A DNA stretch of 64,000 nucleotides from Paenibacillus sp. 1_12 (GTDB lineage: Bacteria; Bacillota; Bacilli; Paenibacillales; NBRC-103111), in NCBI RefSeq assembly GCF_900114475.1, contig NZ_FOTE01000003.1:248001-312000 (forward strand), given 5' to 3'. Position 1 is the stretch's first letter; each line of letters begins with the position of its first letter. The position numbers and the translations under genes were made by a program. Below, in pieces: positions 1 through 8,047 of the stretch. Under the pieces are notes generated by a model, which had not been told where the DNA came from, searched no databases, and worked only from the letters and a program-made list of their open reading frames with translations.

Positions 1-533
1 TTCCTACTTATTATTTGGGGAGAGAGGACCTGTTTTTATTTCTTGTTTCTCATGGAGCACGTCATGGCTGGTCTCGACTACGTTGGTTGGTAGATATTCA
101 TCAACTTGTAAGACAAAAGCTGGATTGGGGAAAACTCAACAGGTTATTGAATAAATATCAATACCTTCATCTTGGAGGCCAAGCGCTTATTTTAGCTTCA
201 CAATTATTAAAAACTCCAATGGATGAAGAAATGAAACCAATCATAGTCGGAAATCGCCCCGGGCGTTTAGCTCAAGAGGCCATATTCTATATGGAAAGAA
301 TGGTGAATTTACATTCTAATCCTGTTCCAGAGGATGTATACAAGTATCATAGACGCCATTTATTTTCATTAATGTCCAATCTGCAAAAGTTTTTTTTCGT
401 TATGAGCTTTTTATATCCTTATCCTGAGGATTCAGAAGCATTACCATTACCTAAGCATTTTCATTTTCTATATTTTCCATTACGACCTGTTTTATGGGCC
501 TGGAGGAAAACGAAAAAGCACGTATTATCATAG
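1..533 (+). CDS. Nucleotidyltransferase family protein, C-terminal part (5' truncated by window edge)
   Basis: The frame is open to the left edge (codons upstream of position 15 read P-T-Y-Y-L-G-R-E-D), so the TTG at 15 is not a start; only the last ~175 residues are present. The region with SHGARHGWSRLRWLVDIH resembles the C-terminal half of the uncharacterised nucleotidyltransferase family (PF14907 type), where an HG...W..L..L.DI. block is typical. The catalytic N-terminal part would lie outside the window. It ends 12 bp before an ABC exporter gene. In Firmicute lasso-peptide clusters of the paeninodin type, a protein of this family commonly accompanies an ABC exporter; that context is from family knowledge, and the role here is inferred. 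Confidence 0.6.
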   Translation, partial: PTYYLGREDLFLFLVSHGARHGWSRLRWLVDIHQLVRQKLDWGKLNRLLNKYQYLHLGGQALILASQLLKTPMDEEMKPIIVGNRPGRLAQEAIFYMERMVNLHSNPVPEDVYKYHRRHLFSLMSNLQKFFFVMSFLYPYPEDSEALPLPKHFHFLYFPLRPVLWAWRKTKKHVLS

Positions 534-545
534 GGGGAAATAAAA

Positions 546-2363
546 GTGGAACAACTCTTGTACTTTACTAAAAAGTTGCATTCTTTTTCTGGAAGAATCC
601 TGTATATGAATCTCCTGGGGATGGTCTTAGTCAGTCTCTTGGAGGGTATTGGCATTCTTCTGTTAATCCCTATGATTAGTATAAGCGGAATTGTCAATGT
701 AGATATGGGCTCCAACCCCGCTTCGCCGATATTTGAATACCTGCACAATATACCTGAGACCATTGGTTTGCCCCTAATCTTAGGTTTGTATATCTTATTG
801 GTAGTTCTTCAATCCCTCTTTCAGCAAAATGTAACCCTTCGAAATTTAAAAATTATGATACGCTTTACAAACCATATCAGATTGGAAACCTATGATGCTT
901 TATTAAAGGCTAACTGGTCCTTTTTTATCAACAAAAGAAAGTCGGATCTTATCCATGTATTGACCGATGAATTAGGGCGTGTTGTGAATGGAACCCATCT
1001 ATTTCTTCAGTTTGCAACCTCCATTATTTTTACTTTGATCCAGATTGGAATTGCCTTATGGCTTTCTACCCACATCACACTTTTCGTACTATTCGCCGGT
1101 TTGGTACTCGCCTATTTTTCCAGACATTTTATAAAAAAATCAAGAATGCTGGGGAACCGAACTTCGGAGATCGCAAGGAGCTATCTCGGTGGCATAACAG
1201 ACCATTTTAACGGGATTAAAGATATTAAAAGCAATACGTTAGAAGAATCGAGATATAATTGGCTGAAAATATGGTGCGGAAAGATTGAGCAAGAGCAGCT
1301 TAGTTATAACAAATTAAAAAACAATTCCCAACTATTTTATAAAGTGGCGTCGTCTATACTTATTGCTCTTCTTATTTTTATTTCTGTAAAGCTATTTCAA
1401 GCCCAGCCGGGGCAATTATTATTAATTATTCTTATTTTTTCAAGGCTATGGCCGCGAATTACGGGTATTCAATCCAATCTGGAACAACTTGCTGCAAGCA
1501 TTCCTGCTTTTAAATCTTTACTGGCCTTGCAGGAGGAATGTAATAAAGCCGTGGAAATCCAAAATGTGGAGCAAGCCTATAAACACGTAAAGCCATTGAC
1601 TATAGAACGAGGAATCGAATGCACGAATATGTACTTTCGCTACCATACAGATGAGTCCCCCTTTACACTCCAGGATATTAATGTTCAAATCCCTGCAAAT
1701 CGTATGACAGCAATTGTGGGCCGTTCCGGCGCCGGTAAAAGTACGTTAATTGATATTTTAATGGGGCTTATGCAGCCTGCGAACGGGCAAGTGTTCATAG
1801 ATGGAAGCCCACTAACTAGTAAAAATTTATTATCGTATCGGAGAGCCATTAGCTATGTCCCACAGGATCCTTTTTTATTTAATGGGAGCATAAGAGAAAA
1901 TTTGTTGATGATTGAACCGAATGCAAGTGAAGAACAGATGTGGGAAGCGCTGCAATTTTCAGCGTCTGCTGAATTTGTAAGAAGGCTGCCTCAGAAGCTG
2001 GATACTTTGATTGGAGACCGCGGGGTAAGGCTTTCTGGAGGAGAACGGCAGCGTCTTGTTCTGGCTAGAGCTATTTTACGACAACCATCTATCCTTGTCT
2101 TGGATGAAGCTACCAGTTCTTTAGATTCAGAAAATGAGGAGAAAATACAAGAGGCACTCGATCGCTTAAAAGGGAAGATGACGATTATTGTTATTGCCCA
2201 TCGATTATCGACGATACGAAATGCTGACCAAGTGATCGTATTAGATAAGGGAAAAATCGTTCAAAAAGGGGTATTTAATCAGCTGGCTGAAGATAGAGGT
2301 GGGCTGTTTGCCAGCTTATTGGGCAGTCAATTCCGGCATGCGCAGGTGAGTGCATTTAAATAG
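546..2363 (+). CDS. ABC transporter, fused permease/ATPase (exporter type)
   Basis: 605 residues with GTG start preceded by an AGGGGG Shine-Dalgarno. The N-terminal ~320 residues hold about six hydrophobic segments (type I exporter fold). The C-terminal ATPase has Walker A GRSGAGKST at residues 392-400, signature LSGGERQR at 496-503, Walker B ILVLDEA around 516-522 and the H-loop IAHR near 552. The half-transporter architecture and length are normal for peptide or lipid exporters. Because it directly follows the nucleotidyltransferase gene, the most likely job is export of a ribosomally made peptide (for example a lasso peptide) whose cluster would start left of the window. A lipid or polysaccharide substrate cannot be excluded, since an exopolysaccharide cluster follows. 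Confidence 0.85.
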   Translation: MEQLLYFTKKLHSFSGRILYMNLLGMVLVSLLEGIGILLLIPMISISGIVNVDMGSNPASPIFEYLHNIPETIGLPLILGLYILLVVLQSLFQQNVTLRNLKIMIRFTNHIRLETYDALLKANWSFFINKRKSDLIHVLTDELGRVVNGTHLFLQFATSIIFTLIQIGIALWLSTHITLFVLFAGLVLAYFSRHFIKKSRMLGNRTSEIARSYLGGITDHFNGIKDIKSNTLEESRYNWLKIWCGKIEQEQLSYNKLKNNSQLFYKVASSILIALLIFISVKLFQAQPGQLLLIILIFSRLWPRITGIQSNLEQLAASIPAFKSLLALQEECNKAVEIQNVEQAYKHVKPLTIERGIECTNMYFRYHTDESPFTLQDINVQIPANRMTAIVGRSGAGKSTLIDILMGLMQPANGQVFIDGSPLTSKNLLSYRRAISYVPQDPFLFNGSIRENLLMIEPNASEEQMWEALQFSASAEFVRRLPQKLDTLIGDRGVRLSGGERQRLVLARAILRQPSILVLDEATSSLDSENEEKIQEALDRLKGKMTIIVIAHRLSTIRNADQVIVLDKGKIVQKGVFNQLAEDRGGLFASLLGSQFRHAQVSAFK

Positions 2364-2383
2364 TGAATAGTTGTAAAACTTTG

Positions 2384-2412
2384 TTGACACGTTCTTAATA
2401 AAGAACTAATAT
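2384..2412 (+). promoter_or_regulatory. Sigma-A promoter with SinR-type operator filling the spacer (EPS unit 1)
   Basis: Seen: -35 TTGACA at 2384-2389, 17-bp spacer, -10 TAATAT at 2407-2412. The spacer is one C followed by the inverted repeat GTTCTTAATAAAGAAC (2391-2406), which touches the -10 box. The reverse arm reads GTTCTTT, the reported B. subtilis SinR recognition sequence GTTCTYT. The same arrangement recurs at 13418-13446 in front of the second exopolysaccharide unit. Inferred: repression of this unit by the SinR-like protein encoded at 20351-20689, by blocking RNA polymerase. Confidence 0.8.
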
Positions 2413-2465
2413 GGTAGTATATACGTTTAAAATTTGCATATTTGGCAAAAAAATTTTATATTATC

Positions 2466-2481
2466 GTTCTCTATTGGAAAC
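2466..2481 (+). promoter_or_regulatory. Secondary SinR-type site in the 5' leader
   Basis: GTTCTCT at 2466-2472 matches GTTCTYT exactly; the second arm (GGAAAC) is degenerate. It lies 75 bp downstream of the promoter operator, in the ~120-nt untranslated leader before the first gene of the unit. A paired promoter operator plus downstream operator also occurs at 13425/13561, which supports the call; binding is inferred. Confidence 0.5.
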
Positions 2482-2536
2482 TATATCGTTCAATGTAAAA
2501 TTTTATTCTGTTTTTGAAAAGGGCGGTGGTTTATTA

Positions 2537-2710
2537 GTGTCTATGGTCTATTGTATGGAATGCAATCAGTTGGTTGATGAAAAGCTATGTACAGGGATAA
2601 TGAAAACCGGTTTTTATAAAATAAATATTCCAGTTGCAAACCAATGTGTACATTGTAAAGATCGTGCAGACCAAGAGACAATTAGGAGCAATAAAGATGA
2701 AACCAAATAG
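2537..2710 (+). CDS. Small protein with two CxxC motifs (putative zinc ribbon)
   Basis: 57 residues from a GTG start at 2537. Any earlier start is excluded because an open frame reaching 2411 begins inside the -10 box; GGGCGGTGG just upstream serves as ribosome-binding site. Cysteine pairs at residues 6/9 (CMEC) and 37/40 (CVHC) are spaced like a zinc-ribbon or treble-clef knuckle. It is the first gene of a SinR-controlled exopolysaccharide unit, and its end overlaps the start of the GT32 gene by 14 bp, so the two are probably translationally coupled. I do not recognise a family; it may be a leader, a small regulator or an assembly partner of the downstream glycosyltransferase. Confidence 0.6.
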   Translation: MSMVYCMECNQLVDEKLCTGIMKTGFYKINIPVANQCVHCKDRADQETIRSNKDETK

Positions 2711-3446
2711 CCAAAAGATAGAGAAAATTATACATTATTGTTGGTTCGGTGGCAAGGAAAAACCGGACATCGTAAAGAGGTGTATATCCAGCTGGCATAA
2801 GAAGCTATCCGGGTATGAAATTATAGAGTGGAATGAGCAAAATTTTGATATTCACTGTAATTCTTATGTAAGAGAGGCTTACGAATCGAAAAAGTTTGCT
2901 TTTGTAAGTGATTATGTAAGGGTGCACGCTTTATATACGTTTGGCGGCATCTATATGGATACAGACGTGGAAGTATTCAAGTCTTTTGATGATCTGCTGC
3001 ATCACGATTCCTTTTGGGGTTTCGAACAAGAGAATTATATAGCAACAAGCACCATAGGAGCGGCTAAAGGAAATAAGCTGATACAACTATTTTTGGATAG
3101 TTACCAGGATAAAAGTTTTATTAAACAAGATGGTAGCCACGATGAATTAACCAATGTAGCTATCATAACCAAAATATTGCAAATCATGGGTATACAGTCC
3201 AATGGGGAGTATCAGGAATTAGTTGGTCTGGGAACCTTTTATCCGCAAACCTACTTCTCCCCCTATGATTATATTAACTGTCGTAAATTCACAACTGAGC
3301 ACACCTACACCATGCATTATTATTACAAAAGCTGGTTATCTCCAAAAGAAAGATTGAAAAGTAACCTCAAATGGATCGCAGCTACTGTAATAGGTGGGAA
3401 CAATATGGCGAGAATAAGAAAACTGGTTTCAAGAACGTACTCTTGA
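2697..3446 (+). CDS. GT32-family glycosyltransferase (Gly_transf_sug / OCH1-like)
   Basis: 249 residues from ATG 2697, chosen because AGGAG lies 8 bp upstream; the open frame begins earlier but without a good site. N-terminal IIHYCWFGG (11-19) followed by a DxD nucleotide-sugar/metal motif in FGGIYMDTDVEVF (DTD at 88-90), and FAFVSDYVRVHALY just before it, are hallmarks of bacterial capsular GT32 enzymes. It should transfer a sugar from an NDP-sugar to a growing lipid-linked exopolysaccharide repeat on the cytosolic face of the membrane. Overlaps the upstream small gene; next gene after 90 bp. Donor and acceptor cannot be read from the sequence. Confidence 0.85.
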   Translation: MKPNSQKIEKIIHYCWFGGKEKPDIVKRCISSWHKKLSGYEIIEWNEQNFDIHCNSYVREAYESKKFAFVSDYVRVHALYTFGGIYMDTDVEVFKSFDDLLHHDSFWGFEQENYIATSTIGAAKGNKLIQLFLDSYQDKSFIKQDGSHDELTNVAIITKILQIMGIQSNGEYQELVGLGTFYPQTYFSPYDYINCRKFTTEHTYTMHYYYKSWLSPKERLKSNLKWIAATVIGGNNMARIRKLVSRTYS

Positions 3447-3536
3447 ATGAAGCAGCATTGGCAACTACCGGCTTCGTCGATGCTGATGATTATATAGAAC
3501 AAGATATGTATGATCTCTAAGGAGGAGCTTAACAAA

Positions 3537-4703
3537 ATGAACATTATGATGTTTGCTCACGATGGGAGTTTGAATAGGGGATGTGAAGCTATCGTCCGTT
3601 CCTCGACCCATATCATCAAAGAAAAAATTGATGGGGCAAAGGTATATTTGGCTTCAGGGAAACCGGAGACGGATACCATCATTTCTAAGCTGGACGCGAT
3701 TTATGACGGTTCCACCTGTGAAATCAACAAATATTCGTATGATTGGTTTTTGTCTGCGGTGAAGGTGAAGCTTTTTAAAGACGAGACTTATGCGCTTGGC
3801 ATTATTCATAACAATATTGTTAAGCATATCCCAGACATGGATGTATGTTTATCGATAGGAGGAGATAACTATTGCTACGGAGAGCAGCCAGGCTGGTATG
3901 AGGTGAACCGAAGGGTAAAGGCACAAGGGAAAAAGCTCGTATTATGGGGCTGCTCGATTGGTCAAGAAGATATGTCCGAAAGGAAATTAAAGGATCTCAA
4001 ATTGTTTGATTTAATTCTTGCCCGCGAATCGCTAACCTATCATATGCTGCAAAGTCATGGTCTGTCCAATGTTAAACTAGTTGCGGATTCCGCTTTTACG
4101 ATGGACAAGGAAGAGCTGGAACTGCCGAGGGGATGGCAGGAAGGAAATATGGTGGGCCTCAATTTCAGTCCATTGGTTTTGAGTAAAAATAGCCAATCCC
4201 GAGCGGCAGTCAGAGATCTTATTGCACATATCATTAAAACTACCCCAATGACCATAGCGTTCACTCCGCATGTGATGGAAGGCGGCAATAATGATTATCA
4301 TATTCTTCATAGCTATTATGAGGAATTTAAAAGCAAAAACAAGGGCAGAGTCATTCTCTTGCCTAATTATCTGAATGCCATGCAGTACAAGGGGTACATC
4401 TCAAGAATGAGGTTTTTTATCGGAGCCAGAACTCATGCAACGATTGCGGCCTACTCCAATTGTGTGCCGACTATGGTATTAGGATACAGCGTAAAGTCGA
4501 AGGGAATATCGAAGGATATTTTTGGAGAAGAAAAGCTGGTGCTTGGCATTGATGAAATATCGAATAGCCAACAATTAAAAGCCAAATTCGATGAAATGGT
4601 AAAAGAAGAAGCATCTATTAAACAGAGACTACGAGTATCCATACCCCATATAAAAAATATGTCCTACAAGGCAGTCGAGTATTTGGATCAATTAGTTCAA
4701 TAA
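3537..4703 (+). CDS. Polysaccharide pyruvyl transferase family protein
   Basis: 388 residues from ATG 3537, fixed by AAGGAGGAG 9 bp upstream (an in-frame ATG at 3510 lacks a site). MFAHDGSLNRGCEAIV near the N-terminus, the central CLSIGGDNY and the C-terminal GARTHATIAAYSNCVP region fit the CsaB/EpsO/WcaK-type pyruvyltransferase family (PF04230). Members add a ketal-linked pyruvate from phosphoenolpyruvate to sugars of exopolysaccharide or cell-wall polymers, giving the polymer negative charge. Its position between glycosyltransferases supports a decorating role in exopolysaccharide synthesis. Confidence 0.85.
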   Translation: MNIMMFAHDGSLNRGCEAIVRSSTHIIKEKIDGAKVYLASGKPETDTIISKLDAIYDGSTCEINKYSYDWFLSAVKVKLFKDETYALGIIHNNIVKHIPDMDVCLSIGGDNYCYGEQPGWYEVNRRVKAQGKKLVLWGCSIGQEDMSERKLKDLKLFDLILARESLTYHMLQSHGLSNVKLVADSAFTMDKEELELPRGWQEGNMVGLNFSPLVLSKNSQSRAAVRDLIAHIIKTTPMTIAFTPHVMEGGNNDYHILHSYYEEFKSKNKGRVILLPNYLNAMQYKGYISRMRFFIGARTHATIAAYSNCVPTMVLGYSVKSKGISKDIFGEEKLVLGIDEISNSQQLKAKFDEMVKEEASIKQRLRVSIPHIKNMSYKAVEYLDQLVQ

Positions 4704-4787
4704 ACCAATAGGATAACAGTTGCCAGGACTTGAATGAGGCAGCTTGGGCATGGGCTGTGTGGAATGTTCTGAGGGGAGGGGGAACTT

Positions 4788-5972
4788 GTGAAAAAAAGTG
4801 TACTATTTGTCATGAACAATTTGAACTGCGGGGGTGCTGAAAAGGCGCTCATTTCATTATTGGAAACGATGGACTATGCGAGCTATGAGGTCGATTTATT
4901 TTTGCTTAAGCATGAAGGGCTGTTCCTTAACAAAATTCCTGAACAGGTGCATTTGCTGGAAGAACCAGCGGAATACAAATATTTTGATATGCCGATCAAA
5001 CAAGCTCTGGTGGCATGTTTAAGAAAAGGAAGACTGGACGTAGTGTTATCGAGATTGCGTGCAGGATATATTTTTAAAAGTGAAAAGAACAAAGCTCGTT
5101 CTGAGCAGATGGTCTGGAAATATATATCGAAATCGTTGAAAAGTATCAATAAACAATATGATATAGCCGTGGGATACCTCGAAAAAAACCCGATCTATTT
5201 CTGTGTAGATCATGTAACCGCGAATAAGAAATTAGGATTTATACATAATGATTACGACAAGCTGGGGATGGATCATATACTGGATATGCAATATTTTGAC
5301 AAGCTGGATCATTTAGTAACGGTATCTGAAGAATGCGGGAATGTATTGAAAAATAGATTTCCTTTGTATAAGCATAAGGTGAGGGTTATGTACAATATCG
5401 TGTCTCCTGCGGCAATTCATAAGTTGTCTTTAGAAGAAGTCAACATGAAGGATGAGGAAATCAAGCTGGTGTCTGTAGGCAGGCTGAATCGCCAAAAAGG
5501 GTTTGAGCTCGCTGTAGAGACTTGCAAGGAGCTAGTCCAAAGCGGGTATAAGGTCAAGTGGTATATCATTGGCGAAGGTGAAGAACGAGCTATGCTGGAG
5601 AGGTTGATAAAAGTAAACAGTCTCCAGGGAATATTCAACTTACTCGGAATTAAAGAAAATCCATATCCTTATATAAAAGAAGCCGATATCTATGTTCAGC
5701 CCTCCCGATTCGAAGGGAAATCGATAGCCATCGATGAAGCCAAAATTTTGCATAAGCCTATCGTGATCACTAATTTCAGCACGGCTAAAGATCAAATCAC
5801 AAATAATGAGAATGGATTGATTGTAGGCATGAACGCTGCATCCCTATCCATAGGAATCCAAACATTAATAGACAATGAACCATTGAGAAAGCATTTGGTC
5901 TTCAACCTTTCCAAGGAGCAATTAGGCACAGAGTCTGAAATACATAAATTATATGAACTATTTAATAATTAA
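4788..5972 (+). CDS. GT4-type glycosyltransferase (GT-B fold)
   Basis: 394 residues with GTG start after a GGGGAGGGGG ribosome-binding site. The N-terminal MNNLNCGGAEKALISL (9-24) is the acceptor-domain glycine loop; GRLNRQKGFE (231-240) begins the donor domain. The retaining GT-B signature E-x7-E is in SRFEGKSIAIDEA (306-318; E309 and E317). This is a standard cytosolic, membrane-associated glycosyltransferase of exopolysaccharide clusters. Sugar specificity is not predictable. It lies in the same direction and unit as the pyruvyltransferase (84 bp gap) and the acetyltransferase (19 bp gap). Confidence 0.88.
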   Translation: MKKSVLFVMNNLNCGGAEKALISLLETMDYASYEVDLFLLKHEGLFLNKIPEQVHLLEEPAEYKYFDMPIKQALVACLRKGRLDVVLSRLRAGYIFKSEKNKARSEQMVWKYISKSLKSINKQYDIAVGYLEKNPIYFCVDHVTANKKLGFIHNDYDKLGMDHILDMQYFDKLDHLVTVSEECGNVLKNRFPLYKHKVRVMYNIVSPAAIHKLSLEEVNMKDEEIKLVSVGRLNRQKGFELAVETCKELVQSGYKVKWYIIGEGEERAMLERLIKVNSLQGIFNLLGIKENPYPYIKEADIYVQPSRFEGKSIAIDEAKILHKPIVITNFSTAKDQITNNENGLIVGMNAASLSIGIQTLIDNEPLRKHLVFNLSKEQLGTESEIHKLYELFNN

Positions 5973-5991
5973 ATTCTAAGGTTGTGTAAAA

Positions 5992-6540
5992 ATGACCATA
6001 AAAAGCTTGCTAACCTCGTTGAAAATCCGAATAAGAAACAAGCTGAACCCCAAAACAGAGCTAGATGTATTAAAAGAAAGAGGATTAACCGTAGGTAGAA
6101 ACTTTAACTTCTTTAATAGTCATATAGACTACGGACATTGTTGGCTGGTGGAAATAGGGGATGACGTAACAATTACGAACAGCACGATATTAGCTCATGA
6201 CGCAAGCACCAAATTGTATTTTGGGAAATCCAAAATAGGCAGAGTGAAAATTGGTGACAGAGTGTTCATTGGATACAACAGCTTGATTTTATGCAACGTA
6301 ACCATTGGAAATGATGTGATCGTGGCCGCCGGGTCCATTGTCACTAAGAATATACCAGACAATTGTATAGTTGCCGGTAACCCTGCGAGAATCATTGGAA
6401 TGACAGCTGATTATTTGGCAAAACATAAGCAATATCTGAAGGATAAGCCAACCTTTGATACATACTGGCCTTATAAAACTCAGCAACAGATTGATGCAAT
6501 CAAACAAGCTCTGGAACACGACTTTGGCTATGATGAATAA
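5992..6540 (+). CDS. Left-handed beta-helix acyltransferase (hexapeptide repeat)
   Basis: 182 residues. Hexapeptide-repeat signatures from about residue 50 to 135 (VEIGDDV, VKIGDRVFIG, VTIGNDVIVAAGSIVTKNIPDNCIVAGNPARII) are diagnostic of LbH acetyl- or acyltransferases of the WbbJ/VatD kind. These O- or N-acetylate sugars using acyl-CoA and act as trimers. The conserved catalytic His is not obvious at the usual loop position; an H in LAHDAS (about residue 66) is a candidate. Sits 19 bp after the GT4 gene, so most likely an exopolysaccharide-modifying enzyme. Confidence 0.8.
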   Translation: MTIKSLLTSLKIRIRNKLNPKTELDVLKERGLTVGRNFNFFNSHIDYGHCWLVEIGDDVTITNSTILAHDASTKLYFGKSKIGRVKIGDRVFIGYNSLILCNVTIGNDVIVAAGSIVTKNIPDNCIVAGNPARIIGMTADYLAKHKQYLKDKPTFDTYWPYKTQQQIDAIKQALEHDFGYDE

Positions 6541-6625
6541 ATATAGCAGGAAATGCGGAGATCATAATGAGAGTTAGCCGGCTTAAGATGCTTCAAGTAT
6601 ATAAATAGCTGAAGGAGGAATTGTC

Positions 6626-7606
6626 GTGAAAACTGTATCCATTTTAATACCTGTTTTTAATGAGCAAGAAGTACTCCATACGCTTTATATACGACTGGCA
6701 TCCGTGCTCGACCAGTTAACCTTTTATCAGTTTGAAATACTTTTTGTCAATGATGGTAGTAAAGACAGCACCCTAGATATCATAAAGAAGCTGCAAGAAT
6801 TGGATAAACGAATTAGTTATTTAAATCTTTCACGTAATTTTGGGAAAGAAACTGCAATGATTGCCGGTTTAGATCATGTTACAGGTGATGCGGCTATCAT
6901 TATAGATGCTGATCTTCAAGACCCTCCTGAGCTCATACCTAAAATGATTCAGTATTGGGAAGAGGGATATGACGACGTATATGCCAAAAGAAGAAGCAGG
7001 CTGGGAGAGACGTGGTTCAAGAAATGGACAGCAAGCGTTTTTTATAAAATTCTGAAAAGCTTAACCAGAATACCTATCCAAGAAAATACAGGTGATTTTC
7101 GATTGCTGAATAGAAGGTGTATAGAAGCTTTGAAGACGTTAAGAGAAACACAGAGATACACCAAAGGAATGTTCAGTTGGATTGGTTTTCATAAAAAGGA
7201 GCTTTTATTTGATCGTGATCCCAGAGCTGCAGGAGAGTCCAAATGGAACTACATCAAGTTAATAGACTTGGCGATTGAGGGATTTACTTCGTTTACAACT
7301 GTTCCTTTACGGTTATCTGCTTTCTCGGGAGTTATCATTTCACTGCTTGCGTTTATTTACATGGGTTGGGTAATCGTAAAAACTTTAGTTTTCGGTGATC
7401 CGGTGCCAGGTTATTCTTCACTTATCACCGTTATGCTGTTCTTGGGGGGAATACAATTATTTTCTCTTGGAATTATTGGGGAATATTTAGGAAGGATCTT
7501 TAATGAAACGAAGAAGAGACCCTTATATTTTATAGATGAATACAAAGGGGAACATGTCTTGAACAAAAAAGATACTCAAAAAGAAATCTTAACTCTATCA
7601 AAGTAG
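6626..7606 (+). CDS. GtrB-like GT2 glycosyltransferase (dolichol-phosphate-mannose synthase family)
   Basis: 326 residues, GTG start with GAAGGAGGA upstream. ILIPVFNEQE at the N-terminus and DADLQDPPE at 94-102 (the DxD metal site) place it in the DPM-synthase/GtrB branch of GT2. Two C-terminal hydrophobic segments (~231-255 and ~268-290) anchor it to the membrane, as in GtrB/YfdH/CsbB. Such enzymes load a sugar onto undecaprenyl phosphate for use outside the cell. The following genes, a GtrA-like flippase and a polytopic DUF6056 protein, complete a three-component extracytoplasmic side-chain glycosylation system. Confidence 0.88.
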   Translation: MKTVSILIPVFNEQEVLHTLYIRLASVLDQLTFYQFEILFVNDGSKDSTLDIIKKLQELDKRISYLNLSRNFGKETAMIAGLDHVTGDAAIIIDADLQDPPELIPKMIQYWEEGYDDVYAKRRSRLGETWFKKWTASVFYKILKSLTRIPIQENTGDFRLLNRRCIEALKTLRETQRYTKGMFSWIGFHKKELLFDRDPRAAGESKWNYIKLIDLAIEGFTSFTTVPLRLSAFSGVIISLLAFIYMGWVIVKTLVFGDPVPGYSSLITVMLFLGGIQLFSLGIIGEYLGRIFNETKKRPLYFIDEYKGEHVLNKKDTQKEILTLSK

Positions 7607-7610
7607 GTTT

Positions 7611-8012
7611 ATGATGAATAAAAGCACACATATAGGGCTTTATGTATTTTTTGGTGTACTGACGACAGGCATAAATATTATTTGCTATACATTGCTTGCC
7701 AATATATTCAGTGTCAATTACATTGCCGCCACGTCCATAGCATGGATAATCTCTGTACTATTTGCCTTTGTCACAAACAAACTGTATGTGTTTAAGAATT
7801 GGAATAACAAAACGGGATTTTTAAAAGAAATGGTATTATTCATTCTTTTACGGTCGAGCTCATACCTTGTGGATGCTGGTACCATGATAATCTTTGTTGA
7901 AATTTTAGCTGTAAATGATGTCTTATCCAAAATAATGATAAATTTTATTATTGTAGTCCTTAATTATATCTTAAGTAAACATGTAGTCTTCAAAGCAAGT
8001 CATAATAATTAG
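7611..8012 (+). CDS. GtrA-like membrane protein (undecaprenyl-phosphate-sugar flippase)
   Basis: 133 residues with four hydrophobic segments, the length and topology of the GtrA family (PF04138); the pattern FGVLTTGINIICYTLL ... FVTNKLYVF ... NYILSKHVVF matches it. Begins 4 bp after the GtrB-like gene (ATG at 7611 or 7614), so the two are surely co-translated. Known role of the family: moving undecaprenyl-phosphate-linked monosaccharide across the membrane. Confidence 0.88.
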   Translation: MMNKSTHIGLYVFFGVLTTGINIICYTLLANIFSVNYIAATSIAWIISVLFAFVTNKLYVFKNWNNKTGFLKEMVLFILLRSSSYLVDAGTMIIFVEILAVNDVLSKIMINFIIVVLNYILSKHVVFKASHNN

Positions 8013-8047
8013 GGTTATCCTGCAATGCTGCAGGGGAAGGGAAATGT

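Noticed and set aside
461-763. 100-codon minus-strand frame at the start of the ABC gene
   Set aside because: Antisense to the well-supported ABC transporter; no features.
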